DNA of 64,000 nt from Pedobacter jejuensis (lineage in GTDB: Bacteria; Bacteroidota; Bacteroidia; Sphingobacteriales; Sphingobacteriaceae): contig NZ_RBEE01000023.1 of assembly GCF_003725795.1 (NCBI RefSeq), positions 310,001 to 374,000 of the forward strand. The letters run 5' to 3'. Under the pieces are notes generated by a model that saw nothing but the letters and a program-made list of their open reading frames with translations, did no database searches and was not told where the DNA came from. Below, piece after piece: positions 7,115 through 17,111 of the stretch. How positions within the stretch are numbered: the stretch's first letter is position 1; each line of letters starts with the position of its first letter. The position numbers and the translations under genes are program-made.

Positions 7115-9310
7115 TTGAAGACAGACATTTTTATCATTACGCCGCCATTTACCCAACTGAATACACCATATCCAGCGTCGGCGTATATAAAAGGCTTTTT
7201 AAATACTAAAAATATAAGTTCTACTCAGGCTGATTTAGGTATTGAAGTAATCCTGAAAATGTTTTCAAAGAAAGGTCTTGAGAATTTATTTTCTTTTGAC
7301 AATCATAAGCCAAAAAGTGATAATTCAAAACGAATTTTAGCGCTTGGCGATGAATATTTAAAAACGATTGATGCTGTAATTGCTTTCCTGCAAGGTAAAA
7401 ATCCAACGTTGGCGCTGCAAATATGTGGAGATGATTTTCTACCTCAAGCATCAAGATTTGCACAATTGGAAGAATTAGATTGGGCTTTCGGAGCGATGGG
7501 AACGCAAGATAAAGCCAAGCATTTGGCAACCCTTTATCTGGAAGATATTTCTGATTTTATTATAGAATGTGTTGATGAAAACTTCGGTTTTAGTCGCTAC
7601 GCCGAACGTTTGGGCAGAAGTGCAAATTCATTTGATGAACTTTATCAGGCGTTACAACAAGAGCCAAGTTACATTGATAATATTCTGATTTCGGTTTTAA
7701 CAGATTATATCGTAACCGTTCAACCAAAGCTATTTTTGATTTCTGTTCCTTTCCCTGGGAATTTATATAGTGCTTTCCGTTCTGCACAGTGGGTTAAAAA
7801 ACATTTTCCAGAAATAAAAATTTCGATGGGAGGTGGTTTTCCGAATACGGAATTACGTTCACTATCTGATAAAAGAGTTTTTGAATTTTTTGATTTTATT
7901 ACTCTGGATGATGGCGAATTGCCCATAGAATTACTCATACATAATATTAGCGGTGTAGTTCCTGTTGAAATGCAGATGTACAAACGCACTTTCTTACTCG
8001 AAAACAATGAAGTAGTTTACAAAGACGATTCGTTTAGAAAAGATTATAAACAGGCAGACGTTGGTACACCCGATTATTCGGGCTTGGTATTGGATAGATA
8101 TATTTCTGTAATTGAAATTGTAAACCCAATGCACCGCATGTGGAGCGATGGCCGATGGAACAAACTCACCATGGCGCACGGTTGTTACTGGGGAAAATGT
8201 ACTTTTTGCGATATTTCTTTGGATTACATCAAGGTTTACGAACCCGTTCAGGCGAAACAAATTGTAGATAGAATTGAAGAATTATCTGTTAAAACCGGTC
8301 AAAATGGTTTTCATTTTGTAGATGAGGCAGCTCCACCAGCTTTAATGCGTGAGGTTGCTTTAGAAATTCTTCGTAGAAAACTGGCTGTTACTTGGTGGAC
8401 CAACATTCGTTTTGAAAAAAGTTTTACTGCAGATTTATGTTTGTTGCTCAAGGCATCGGGATGCATTGCCGTTTCTGGCGGTTTAGAAGTAGCATCTGAT
8501 AGGCTGCTAAAACTGATTGAAAAAGGCGTTACTGTTGAGCAAGTGGCTAGAGTTACCCGAAATTTTACGGAGGCCGGCATCATGGTACATGCTTATTTAA
8601 TGTATGGCTATCCCACTCAAACCATTCAAGAAACTGTAGATAGTTTAGAAATGGTTCGGCAATTATTTGAAGCGGGGGTTTTACAGTCTGGATTCTGGCA
8701 TCAATTTGCCATGACCGCCCATAGTCCGGTAGGGATGTACCCAGAAAAATTTGGTGTAGTAAAGGAAACAGAAAGCATTGGTAGTTTTGCCAATAACGAC
8801 ATTAATTATATCGATAAAACCGGCATCGACCATAATAAATTCAGCTTCGGTTTGAAAAAGTCGCTATTCAATTTTATGCATGGAATTTGTTTTGATTATG
8901 AACTGCAAGACTGGTTCGATTTTAAAATCCCAAGAACAAGAATTCCATATGATTTTATTGAAAAGGCTTTAAAAGAGGATAATAACTTTCAAACTAAACC
9001 GACAGCAAAAGTGGTTTGGATAGGAGGAAAACCGTCAACTGAATATTTTATAAAATCAAAAAAAGGCAACACCTGGGAAACGGCATCACTAACATTTCAT
9101 GATAAAAGAGAAAGTTTTACTATTCAAACCAATAAAGAAGAGGGAGAGTGGTTGGCTTTGATGTTGCAGAAAATAAATGTTTCAAATGAAATAGTTTTGA
9201 CCTTTGCAGATGTAAAAGCAGATTTTGAAACCGAAATGGAAAATTTCGAATTATTCTGGTTTTCTAAACCAATAAATACGTTGAGGGAATTTGGGTTGTT
9301 GGTTTTGTAA
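7115..9310 (+). CDS. B12-binding-type radical SAM protein
   Basis: 731 residues from a TTG start (7115), fixed by the promoter box just upstream and the immediate conserved N-terminus 'KTDIFIITPPF'. Residues ~1-300 resemble the Rossmann-like B12-binding region of class B radical SAM enzymes ('PKLFLISVPFPGN', 'ISMGGGFPNTELR'). The Elp3/radical SAM barrel follows, with cluster cysteines C357, C362 and C365. The spacing is CX4CX2C rather than the usual CX3CX2C. 'SGGLEVASDRLLKLIEKG' is typical of the family. It lacks the usual DxHxxG cobalamin motif in an obvious form. Substrate unknown; methyltransferase-like chemistry is possible. Confidence 0.82.
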   Translation: MKTDIFIITPPFTQLNTPYPASAYIKGFLNTKNISSTQADLGIEVILKMFSKKGLENLFSFDNHKPKSDNSKRILALGDEYLKTIDAVIAFLQGKNPTLALQICGDDFLPQASRFAQLEELDWAFGAMGTQDKAKHLATLYLEDISDFIIECVDENFGFSRYAERLGRSANSFDELYQALQQEPSYIDNILISVLTDYIVTVQPKLFLISVPFPGNLYSAFRSAQWVKKHFPEIKISMGGGFPNTELRSLSDKRVFEFFDFITLDDGELPIELLIHNISGVVPVEMQMYKRTFLLENNEVVYKDDSFRKDYKQADVGTPDYSGLVLDRYISVIEIVNPMHRMWSDGRWNKLTMAHGCYWGKCTFCDISLDYIKVYEPVQAKQIVDRIEELSVKTGQNGFHFVDEAAPPALMREVALEILRRKLAVTWWTNIRFEKSFTADLCLLLKASGCIAVSGGLEVASDRLLKLIEKGVTVEQVARVTRNFTEAGIMVHAYLMYGYPTQTIQETVDSLEMVRQLFEAGVLQSGFWHQFAMTAHSPVGMYPEKFGVVKETESIGSFANNDINYIDKTGIDHNKFSFGLKKSLFNFMHGICFDYELQDWFDFKIPRTRIPYDFIEKALKEDNNFQTKPTAKVVWIGGKPSTEYFIKSKKGNTWETASLTFHDKRESFTIQTNKEEGEWLALMLQKINVSNEIVLTFADVKADFETEMENFELFWFSKPINTLREFGLLVL

Positions 9311-9324
9311 TTATCTTCACTTAT

Positions 9325-9351
9325 CGTCATGCTGAATTCATTTCAGCATAT
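9325..9351. repeat. REP-like intergenic palindrome (half element)
   Basis: Contains the perfect inverted repeat ATGCTGAA-TTCAT-TTCAGCAT, preceded by CGTC. From memory this matches the left arm of the CGTCATGCTGAA...TTCAGCATCT repeat common between genes in Sphingobacteriaceae. A degraded, longer copy is at 26846-26906. It may also act as a weak 3' hairpin for the radical SAM gene. Confidence 0.55.
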
Positions 9352-9437
9352 TATTGTCAAGAATAAATTAACCATATAAGAAATGTAAGAGCCATAGATG
9401 CGCAAAGTCCTATATTCCTTATATGGAAGATACAAAA

Positions 9438-12400
9438 TTAATCGCAATGCGGAACCGTATATGTCCAGGTTTCTGATTCGCCATTTGGTACCACAAAACC
9501 ATTACCCCTTGCATTTTCAAACCACAATTTACCACGAAGCTTTTCTCTTGTTCCAACTTCATTCATGGTTGCGCTATCGTACAAACGACCATTAATCATT
9601 ACATATTTTATCTTTTCAGAGTTTCTAATATCATCTAAAGGGTTGGCATCCATAATAACCATATCTGCTAATTTTCCAACTTCTAACGAGCCAATTTCCT
9701 TATCCATGCCTAAATAATGTGCTCCATTTAAAGTGGCATTTCTGATGGCTTGTATTGGCGTGAAACCACCCTGAACAAACATCCACAATTCCCAATGCGC
9801 ACCTAAACCTTGTATTTGTCCGTGAGCACCAAGGTTAACTTTTGTACCGCCATTAGCAATTTGTTTCGCCGCCTTTGCTATATCGATATGATTGTAATCG
9901 CTGTATTCTGAAGTTGTTCTACGTCTCGCCCTTGCATCTATAATCGAACGCGGGGTGTAAGTCATTAGCTTTTCGTTTTCCCAAACGTTGGTTCTATCGT
10001 ACCAATAATTCTCACCCCATTGACCACCATAAGCCACAATTAGGGTAGGTGTGTAGCCAACTTCTGTGTTATTCCAAAGCGTGGTAACATCTTTGTAAAC
10101 TGGCAAAACCGGAATGCTATGTTCTATTCCTGTATGTCCATCGGCAATCATATTCATGTTATGAAAAAACGTTGAACCGCCTTCTGGCACTACTTCCATT
10201 TTTAACTGTCGGGCAGCCTCTAAAATCTGCTGACGTTGCTCTCTGCGGGGTTGATTGTAAGATTTTACAGAAAATGCGCCAACGGATTGCAATCTTTTAA
10301 GGTTGGCCAAAGCATCATCTAAACTGTTAATTACCACTTTAAAATCACCATCGGCACCATATAAAATAGAACCCGTAGAATATACTCGTGGGCCAATCAT
10401 TCTGCCTGCTTTCAACATTTCGCTCTGGCTAAAAACCATTTCGGTGTTGCTCGATGGATCGTGTGCGGTAGTTACGCCAAAAGCTAGATTGGCCATATAA
10501 CTCCAATCGTTTTGTGGTGTAACTCCATCCGGGCTGGTACGCAAATGTGCATGAACATCAATGATTCCCGGCATAATGGTTTTGCCATTAACATCAATCA
10601 CTTTTGCATTCGATGGGATGGTTACTGCATCAGCCTTTCCAATAGCTGTGATTTTATTTCCATCAGTTAGAATAGTTCCATTTTCGATAACTTCATCTCC
10701 TTTCATGGAGATGATTCTGGCACCTTTTAGCGCAACAATTCCAGTTGGATTGTCAGATTTTAAAACCAAATTTACATCAATTGATGTAGCCTGAGTTTTT
10801 GGTGTACTGCCATCAAAATTAAATGCTTTGTTTACATCTATGGTATAATATTTCGGTCCTAAAGTCCAATGTAAGTTTTTGCTGTCAGCACTCCATTGTA
10901 TATACGTTCCACCATCGGTGGTAACTTTTGCAACCGGAATTGCTTTGTTTCCCGCCGAGGCATCTTGCGCAACGCCAACGCTTATCATCGGTGTGATGTA
11001 AACATTAAAAAGCTCGTTAAAAGCTACCCATTTATTATCAGGACTTATGACGAATTGATTGGCATATTGCGAAGTGAAGTGCGTTCTTTCGTTAGCACCA
11101 TTTAAATCGATACTTTTTAACGCTTTTTTGCCATCGGCATAGCTTTGAAAATAAATTCTTGTATCGGTGTTATTGAACTGCGGACGAATACCATTTTCAG
11201 AAATCAATGTTTTTGCTCCACCATTTGCCGGCATGGTAAATATTCCCGTTCCACGGCCATAATTATAACCTAAAACATCGTTTCCGCTTCCTTTTCTGAA
11301 AACAATTTTATCTCCTTTTGTAGAATATTGTGGCGAATAATAAAATCCTTTTTCATCGCTTATTGTTATTGTTTTCCCTGATTTTAAATCTGTTCTTTTT
11401 ATCGCTCCGCGAAGTTCATCGCTCCAGGTAGTATACACCACAAATTTTCCATCCGGACTAAAACTTGGTTCGAATTCAAAATCCAAACCATTTGTCAATC
11501 TTTCTGGCGCACCGTTTGGCAATTCTTGTTTGTAAAGATATCCTGCTGCGTTAAAAACAATTGTCTTCTCGTCAGGTGATGTTTTTAACTGCCTCAACAT
11601 TTTAGCAGAAAACTCATTTTTAAACACTTGCTGTTCAAAATGTAGCGCCTGCTGAACGGTTTGAACGGTATTTGCCTGAAACGGAATGGTTGTATTGATT
11701 AAGGTTGCAATTTCGGTTTTTCTGATTTTTCCCTTCGCGTAATACACTAAACTCTTGCTATCTGGCATCCAGGCGAAGTTTGGATAAACACCAAAAATTG
11801 CCCAGGTTTCTTGTTGGTCGTGAGATAAATCTTCGTTAATTGGCCATTCTTCGCCGGTCTTAATGTTTTGCACAAATAATGTCGATTTTAAACGAACCCT
11901 TTTTACAAATGCAATCAAATTTCCATCTGGCGATACCTGCGGTCTGCAAGCTCCACCTTGTTCATCAATTAAAGTGGTTAGTTTTCCGTTGGTTAAATCC
12001 AGCTGGCGAATGGCGTAAATTGTTCCATTTGGGTCTTTACTGTATTCGAAATTCGGTCCCGGAGTAACATCTTCGCTAAAATAAACATACCTTCCATCTG
12101 GCGAAACATTGGGTTCTCCGGCATCTTGCTGGTCGTTTTTGCGTTTAGTTAGCTGAACGCCATCGCCACCATTTATGTTGTACATCCACATTTCACCTGC
12201 ACCCAAAGAGCGACCGGCTGTAAAATGTTTACGGGCAATTAGGTATTCACTATTTGGCATCCAGGTAGCATTGTTCAGCAACCTGAAAGATTCTTTAGTA
12301 ACCTGCTTTTTATTGCTTCCATCGCGACTCATTATCCAAATATTATCGCCGCCACTTCTATCGCTGGTATAAGAAATGTATTTCCCATTCGGGCTAAACC

Positions 12401-12665
12401 TAGGCTGAACATCATACGCGATGCCGCCACTAATCAATTTTGCCTGTCCACCAGAAATTGGCATGGTATAAATATCGCCAAGTAAGTCGAACACAATTTC
12501 CTGCCCATCCGGACTAACATCCAGGTTCATCCAAGTTCCTTCATCAGTATTTAAGGTGAAATTTTTAGTTGTACCCATGTATTTTTCTACATCCCACTTT
12601 TTTTCTTGGGCGTTGGTAGTGAAAAACAATAATGATAAGGCAGATAGGACGTAGAGATGTTTCAT
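9438..12665 (-). CDS. Secreted PD40 beta-propeller / amidohydrolase fusion
   Basis: 1075 residues with a signal peptide (1-19, 'TTNAQ'). Residues ~40-620 carry repeated TolB/PD40 propeller motifs such as 'VSPDGQEIVF', 'FSPNGKYISY' and 'VSPDGRYVYF'. From ~650 comes a metal-dependent amidohydrolase domain, with metal-binding 'IDVHAHL' near residue 703 and 'PEGGSTFFHN', 'GHTGIEHSIP', 'LGAHGQIQGLGAH' further on, ending in a urease-alpha-type 'EVGKLADMVIMDANPL'. It is probably a periplasmic hydrolase of cyclic amides or peptides. This fusion is known in Bacteroidota. The specific substrate is unknown. It lies divergently next to recQ. Confidence 0.9.
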   Translation of the reverse strand: MKHLYVLSALSLLFFTTNAQEKKWDVEKYMGTTKNFTLNTDEGTWMNLDVSPDGQEIVFDLLGDIYTMPISGGQAKLISGGIAYDVQPRFSPNGKYISYTSDRSGGDNIWIMSRDGSNKKQVTKESFRLLNNATWMPNSEYLIARKHFTAGRSLGAGEMWMYNINGGDGVQLTKRKNDQQDAGEPNVSPDGRYVYFSEDVTPGPNFEYSKDPNGTIYAIRQLDLTNGKLTTLIDEQGGACRPQVSPDGNLIAFVKRVRLKSTLFVQNIKTGEEWPINEDLSHDQQETWAIFGVYPNFAWMPDSKSLVYYAKGKIRKTEIATLINTTIPFQANTVQTVQQALHFEQQVFKNEFSAKMLRQLKTSPDEKTIVFNAAGYLYKQELPNGAPERLTNGLDFEFEPSFSPDGKFVVYTTWSDELRGAIKRTDLKSGKTITISDEKGFYYSPQYSTKGDKIVFRKGSGNDVLGYNYGRGTGIFTMPANGGAKTLISENGIRPQFNNTDTRIYFQSYADGKKALKSIDLNGANERTHFTSQYANQFVISPDNKWVAFNELFNVYITPMISVGVAQDASAGNKAIPVAKVTTDGGTYIQWSADSKNLHWTLGPKYYTIDVNKAFNFDGSTPKTQATSIDVNLVLKSDNPTGIVALKGARIISMKGDEVIENGTILTDGNKITAIGKADAVTIPSNAKVIDVNGKTIMPGIIDVHAHLRTSPDGVTPQNDWSYMANLAFGVTTAHDPSSNTEMVFSQSEMLKAGRMIGPRVYSTGSILYGADGDFKVVINSLDDALANLKRLQSVGAFSVKSYNQPRREQRQQILEAARQLKMEVVPEGGSTFFHNMNMIADGHTGIEHSIPVLPVYKDVTTLWNNTEVGYTPTLIVAYGGQWGENYWYDRTNVWENEKLMTYTPRSIIDARARRRTTSEYSDYNHIDIAKAAKQIANGGTKVNLGAHGQIQGLGAHWELWMFVQGGFTPIQAIRNATLNGAHYLGMDKEIGSLEVGKLADMVIMDANPLDDIRNSEKIKYVMINGRLYDSATMNEVGTREKLRGKLWFENARGNGFVVPNGESETWTYTVPHCD

Positions 12666-12716
12666 CTAAATTTTGATTAATTGTGGTGCAATTTAGTAAT
12701 ATCAACAGCTTTTTTA

Positions 12717-12724
12717 TAGTTTTG
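12717..12724 (+). promoter_or_regulatory. -7 box of recQ promoter (TAGTTTTG)
   Basis: Perfect TAnnTTTG, 13 bases before the ATG of recQ, with a TTG 23 bases upstream as a plausible -33 element. Confidence 0.6.
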
Positions 12725-12737
12725 ATACGCCTGATTT

Positions 12738-14630
12738 ATGACCGCAGTAGAGATTTTACAAAAATATTGGGGATACCCAGCTTTTCGACCACTACAAGAA
12801 GATATCATCAACTCTGTTTTAGAGGGAAATGATAGTTTAGCGCTTTTGCCAACAGGCGGAGGTAAATCGGTTTGCTTCCAGGTACCAGCACTTGTAAAAG
12901 AAGGAATTTGCATCGTGGTTTCGCCTTTAATTGCCTTGATGAAAGACCAGGTAGAAAACTTAAAATCAAGAGGGATTGAGGCCATTGCCATTTATGCCGG
13001 GATGGGTAAACGAGAAATCGATATCCTGTTGGATAACTGCATTTATGGCAAAATAAAATTCTTGTATCTCTCTCCAGAAAGGTTGTTATCGGATTTGGTT
13101 CGGGTGAGGATTTCCTACATGAATGTTAATTTAATTGCGGTTGATGAGGCACACTGCATCTCTCAATGGGGTTACGATTTCCGCCCGCCTTACCAACAAA
13201 TTGCAAAATTAAGAGAAATTCATCCTGAAGTTCCTGTCTTGGCATTGACAGCCACAGCAACCGATTTTGTTCGAAAGGATATTATTGAGAAACTAGAGCT
13301 AAAAAATCCGCAGATTTTTGTTAAAAGTTTTGCTAGAGATAATTTAAGCTATGTAGTTTTTAATAAGGAAGATAAATATAAAAAACTAATAGAAATCTGC
13401 AGGAATGTAAATGGTACAGGTTTGGTTTATGTTCGCAATCGGCGAGAAACAGCAGAGGTTGCTAACTTTTTAAATCGAAACCAAATTAAAGCTGATTTTT
13501 ACCATGCTGGTTTAGAACGCGATGTTCGTTTCCAAAAACAAGAAGATTGGAAGTTAAACAAAACCCGCATTATAGTGGCTACAAACGCCTTCGGAATGGG
13601 GATTGATAAAGCCGATGTTAGAACTGTGGTGCACCTTGATTTACCCGAAAGTTTGGAAGCCTATTATCAAGAGGCAGGCCGGGCCGGAAGGGATGAGAAG
13701 CGAAGTTACGCGGTGCTTTTGGCCAACAATTCTGATATTTCTAGTTTGGAAACCCGCTACATAAATAGTTTCCCCAATCCCGATGAAATCAGAAAAGTAT
13801 ATCACTACTTAGGCAATTATTTTCAATTGGCCTTTGGGGCAGGCGAAGGCTTAACCTTTACTTTTGATATAGCTGATTTTTGTAAACAATTTAATATAAG
13901 CGTGTTAAAAACCATATCAGCTTTAAAGTTTTTAGAGCATGATGGGTATATCACTTTGTCAGAAAGCGTTTTTTTGCCATCGAGAATGATGTTCATTGCC
14001 AATCACGAAGATATTTATCGTTTCCAAATCGAAAATAAAGCCTATGATGGGATTATCAAAACCATTTTACGCTCTCATGGTGGTGCTTTTGATGGTTTTG
14101 TTAAAATTAACGAGGCCGATTTGGCAAAGAAAACAGGGTTATCCTACAAAGAAATTATTGCCCTGCTCAATAAATTGCAATCCATAGAATTGCTTACCTA
14201 CCTTCAACAAACCGACCAGCCGCAGTTGCAGTATATAAGACCAAGGGTAGATATGGAACATTTTGATTTAGATGTTAAATATCTCGAACTACGTAAAGAA
14301 GTTTTACTGAAACAAGTTAATGCCGTAATTGCTTATGCATCAACAAATGTTTGCAGAAGCATTCAATTGTTAACTTATTTTGATGAACACAATGCCTCAA
14401 AGTGTGGTGTTTGTGATGTTTGCTTAGCCGAGAAACGAGCCGAAAATAAAAGTCAGACAAGTGATGAAATTGATTTCGAAATCATCTCGTTGCTACAACA
14501 GCAACCTTTAAGTTTAGATGATTTGGTTACCAGTATTAAAAATGGTACTGAAAATGAACGCATCAACGCTATTCGAGAATTATTAGATGCCAGCAAGATT
14601 AAAACTGATGGGAAGAAATACTACTTGTAA
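12738..14630 (+). CDS. recQ: RecQ-family ATP-dependent DNA helicase
   Basis: 630 residues. Motif I is GGGKS with Lys43, motif II is DEAH at 136-139, and motif VI is 'QEAGRAGRDE'. The RecQ-C zinc site is C539, C556, C559 and C562. No clear HRDC domain is seen; the C-terminus is short and helical. RecQ unwinds 3'-5' at stalled forks and in recombination. Bacteroidota often carry a long HRDC-bearing RecQ and a shorter one like this, so the symbol is given at family level. It has its own promoter and is divergent from the amidohydrolase gene. Confidence 0.93.
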   Translation: MTAVEILQKYWGYPAFRPLQEDIINSVLEGNDSLALLPTGGGKSVCFQVPALVKEGICIVVSPLIALMKDQVENLKSRGIEAIAIYAGMGKREIDILLDNCIYGKIKFLYLSPERLLSDLVRVRISYMNVNLIAVDEAHCISQWGYDFRPPYQQIAKLREIHPEVPVLALTATATDFVRKDIIEKLELKNPQIFVKSFARDNLSYVVFNKEDKYKKLIEICRNVNGTGLVYVRNRRETAEVANFLNRNQIKADFYHAGLERDVRFQKQEDWKLNKTRIIVATNAFGMGIDKADVRTVVHLDLPESLEAYYQEAGRAGRDEKRSYAVLLANNSDISSLETRYINSFPNPDEIRKVYHYLGNYFQLAFGAGEGLTFTFDIADFCKQFNISVLKTISALKFLEHDGYITLSESVFLPSRMMFIANHEDIYRFQIENKAYDGIIKTILRSHGGAFDGFVKINEADLAKKTGLSYKEIIALLNKLQSIELLTYLQQTDQPQLQYIRPRVDMEHFDLDVKYLELRKEVLLKQVNAVIAYASTNVCRSIQLLTYFDEHNASKCGVCDVCLAEKRAENKSQTSDEIDFEIISLLQQQPLSLDDLVTSIKNGTENERINAIRELLDASKIKTDGKKYYL

Positions 14631-14757
14631 ATGGAAAATGTTAAAATGGATGAGGGGATATGGTATAAAGATGCGTCTTAAATTATCAATAAAATGTTAG
14701 TTTTGTGAACAGTAACTATTTGCGAAGTCTAAAAAAATAATTTAATCGCTTTGCTCT

Positions 14758-14776
14758 CCCTCCATTCTTAGGAGGG
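14758..14776. repeat. Small intergenic hairpin CCCTCC/GGAGGG
   Basis: Within the 194-base gap between recQ and the UMF1 gene, CCCTCC-ATTCTTA-GGAGGG can fold into a GC-rich hairpin in otherwise AT-rich DNA. There is no T tract on either side, so it is not a standard terminator. It may be a degenerate dispersed element. Confidence 0.35.
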
Positions 14777-14824
14777 TTGGTGTGGCGCTAATTAATGTAA
14801 TCATCCGCGAAGCGAAAAAAACAA

Positions 14825-16132
14825 ATGATAGAAAAAAACAATAAGAAAACCATCCGCTCTTGGGCTTTCTTCGATTGGGCAAACTCGGCCTATAATTTGG
14901 TCATTACATCAACTATTTTTCCGGCATATTACACCATCATTACCACAACAAAAGAATATGGCGATAAGGTTGAGTTTTTCGGAAGAACCTTTGTAAACAC
15001 TTCGCTATCCAACTATGCATTGTCTTTTGCTTATTTAATTATGGCTTTTGCATTGCCGATTTTATCATCAATTGCAGATAGAAGAGGCAATAAAAAATCA
15101 TTCATGAAATTTTTTACCTACATGGGTGGTTTGGCCTGTATGGCATTGTATTTTTTCAAACTGGATACGCTAGAAATGAGCGTCATCTTTTTTGCATTGG
15201 CAGCAATGGGTTATATAGGCGGAGTTTTATTTAGTAATTCCTATTTACCAGAAATTGCAACTGAAGAACATCAAGATAGGGTAAGTGCTCAGGGTTTTTC
15301 TTATGGATATATTGGTTCGGTAGTATTGCAGCTGGTGTGTTTCTTATTTGTGCTAAAGCCTGAATGGTTCGGTATTGTTGATGCATCATTCCCACCGAGA
15401 TTATCATTTCTTTTAGTCGGTGTGTGGTGGATAGCATTTTCGCAAATTCCATTTTCGGTATTGCCCAATGGGAAACCTCAAACGGATAAGGTATCCACCA
15501 ATATTATAAAAGATGGATTTAGCGAGTTGGCTAAAGTTTGGGAACAGTTAAAGCAAATTAAAAAGCTGAAAGGATTTTTGCTTTCCTTCTTTTTCTATTC
15601 CATGGGTGTACAAACGATTATGTTGGCGGCGGCTGGCTTTGCAGAGAAAACATTAAAACTTGGAACAGCAAAACTCATCGCTGTAATTTTAATCATCCAG
15701 TTGGTAGCAATTCCAGGTGCATTGTTGATGTCGTTTTTAGCGAAAAAATGGGGTAATGTTAACGTGCTCATGATGGTTGTTGTCATCTGGATTGGTTGCT
15801 GCGTTTACGGTTATAACATCACAAACGAATACCAGTTTTATTCCTTAGCAGCTATTGTTGGTTTAATCATGGGCGGCATTCAATCTTTATCTCGTTCTAC
15901 TTATTCCAAATATTTGCCGCAAAACACACCTGATTCTACTTCATTTTTCAGTTTCTATGATGTTACCGAAAAACTAGCCATTGTAATTGGTCTTTTCAGT
16001 TTTGCATACATTGAAGATTTAACAGGAAATATCCGTTTCTCTATTATCGCATTGGCATCATTTTTTATTGTTGGTTTAGTGTTTTTAGCACTATTGAAAA
16101 AAACAGAACGCAAAGAATTAGTAAAATTGTAA
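14825..16132 (+). CDS. MFS transporter, UMF1/Atg22-like
   Basis: 435 residues with about 12 predicted membrane helices. The N-terminus 'RSWAFFDWANSAYNLVITSTIFPAYY' is diagnostic of the UMF1 (Atg22-like) branch. The cytoplasmic loop 'SSIADRRGNKK' is the MFS motif A equivalent. 'GGIQSLSRSTYSKYLPQ' in the second half is also typical of this family. Related vacuolar proteins export amino acids, but bacterial substrates are not known. The LutA-like gene starts 21 bases downstream, so the two may be cotranscribed. Confidence 0.9.
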   Translation: MIEKNNKKTIRSWAFFDWANSAYNLVITSTIFPAYYTIITTTKEYGDKVEFFGRTFVNTSLSNYALSFAYLIMAFALPILSSIADRRGNKKSFMKFFTYMGGLACMALYFFKLDTLEMSVIFFALAAMGYIGGVLFSNSYLPEIATEEHQDRVSAQGFSYGYIGSVVLQLVCFLFVLKPEWFGIVDASFPPRLSFLLVGVWWIAFSQIPFSVLPNGKPQTDKVSTNIIKDGFSELAKVWEQLKQIKKLKGFLLSFFFYSMGVQTIMLAAAGFAEKTLKLGTAKLIAVILIIQLVAIPGALLMSFLAKKWGNVNVLMMVVVIWIGCCVYGYNITNEYQFYSLAAIVGLIMGGIQSLSRSTYSKYLPQNTPDSTSFFSFYDVTEKLAIVIGLFSFAYIEDLTGNIRFSIIALASFFIVGLVFLALLKKTERKELVKL

Positions 16133-16153
16133 GTTTGTGCTCTGAAAAAAATT

Positions 16154-16891
16154 ATGAAAGTAGAATTGTTTGTTCCCTGTTTTGTCGACCAGTTATATCC
16201 CGAAACCGCATTTAATACTTTAAGATTATTGGAGAAGTCGGGCTGTAAAGTGTCATACAACTCAAAACAAACCTGTTGCGGTCAGCCGGCTTATAACGCG
16301 GGTTACTGGGATGAAGCTAAAGAGGTTGGGACAAAATTCTTAAACGATTTTACCGAAAATACTTACGTGGTTGCTCCATCAGCATCTTGCGTTGGGATGG
16401 TTAAGGGCGGTTTTAACGATTTGTTTACCAATACCATCGTTCATAATAAATGCAGAAGTTTACAGTCAAATATCTGGGAGCTGTCTGATTTTTTAATTAA
16501 TGTAGCTAAGAAAGATTATTTCGGAGCTGAACTAGAAGGAAAAGCGGTTTACCACGATTCTTGCAGTGCTTTACGCGAATGCAAAATAAAAGACGAACCT
16601 CGTCAACTGCTATCAAAAGTTCATGGCTTAGAGATGCTCGAGATGGAAGATACTGATATGTGTTGCGGTTTCGGCGGAACATTTGCTGTAAAGTTCGATG
16701 CCATTTCATCGGCAATGGCCGAACAAAAAGTCAACCATGCTTTAGCTCAAAAAGCTGATTATATTATATCTACAGATTTATCATGCCTGTTGCATCTTCA
16801 AGGTTATATCGATAAAAATAATCTTCCTATCAAAACCATGCACATAGCCGATGTTTTGTGCAATGGCTGGTTAGAAAGTACGGAGTATTAA
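16154..16891 (+). CDS. LutA/YkgE-like (Fe-S)-binding oxidoreductase subunit
   Basis: 245 residues with two cysteine-rich CCG domains. The first spans 'LFVPCFVDQLYP' to 'QTCCGQPAYNAGYW', the second 'VYHDSCSALRECKIKDEPR' to 'DMCCGFGGTFAVKF'. Such tandem domains bind Fe-S clusters in lactate, glycolate and heterodisulfide oxidoreductases. LutA normally works with LutB and LutC in L-lactate oxidation. Neither is adjacent here, so the partners must be elsewhere or the protein is a stand-alone relative. It follows the UMF1 transporter by 21 bases. Confidence 0.88.
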   Translation: MKVELFVPCFVDQLYPETAFNTLRLLEKSGCKVSYNSKQTCCGQPAYNAGYWDEAKEVGTKFLNDFTENTYVVAPSASCVGMVKGGFNDLFTNTIVHNKCRSLQSNIWELSDFLINVAKKDYFGAELEGKAVYHDSCSALRECKIKDEPRQLLSKVHGLEMLEMEDTDMCCGFGGTFAVKFDAISSAMAEQKVNHALAQKADYIISTDLSCLLHLQGYIDKNNLPIKTMHIADVLCNGWLESTEY

Positions 16892-17017
16892 AAAACGAAT
16901 TAGATATTTATGTAAAAGAAGCATTACAATAGCTTTTTTTCATTGCTTAAATGTCTATTGAACGGTATTTCAAATCGGGTTTAACATTTTTTAACAGGTT
17001 AAGCAATTTATGTGCGA

Positions 17018-17025
17018 TACATTTG
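17018..17025 (+). promoter_or_regulatory. -7 box of 17112 gene promoter (TACATTTG)
   Basis: Perfect TAnnTTTG 86 bases before the ATG, implying an AT-rich untranslated leader of about 80 bases. Confidence 0.5.
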
Positions 17026-17111
17026 TTAAACCTTTATCTAAATTCAACATCTAAAATTAAATTCTGATGATTTTAAATCATTAAGAACAGCAAAAACTTA
17101 ACAACAAAACA

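Noticed and set aside
14631..14681. 16-codon ORF right after recQ
   Set aside because: Too short and without recognisable features. Treated as intergenic.
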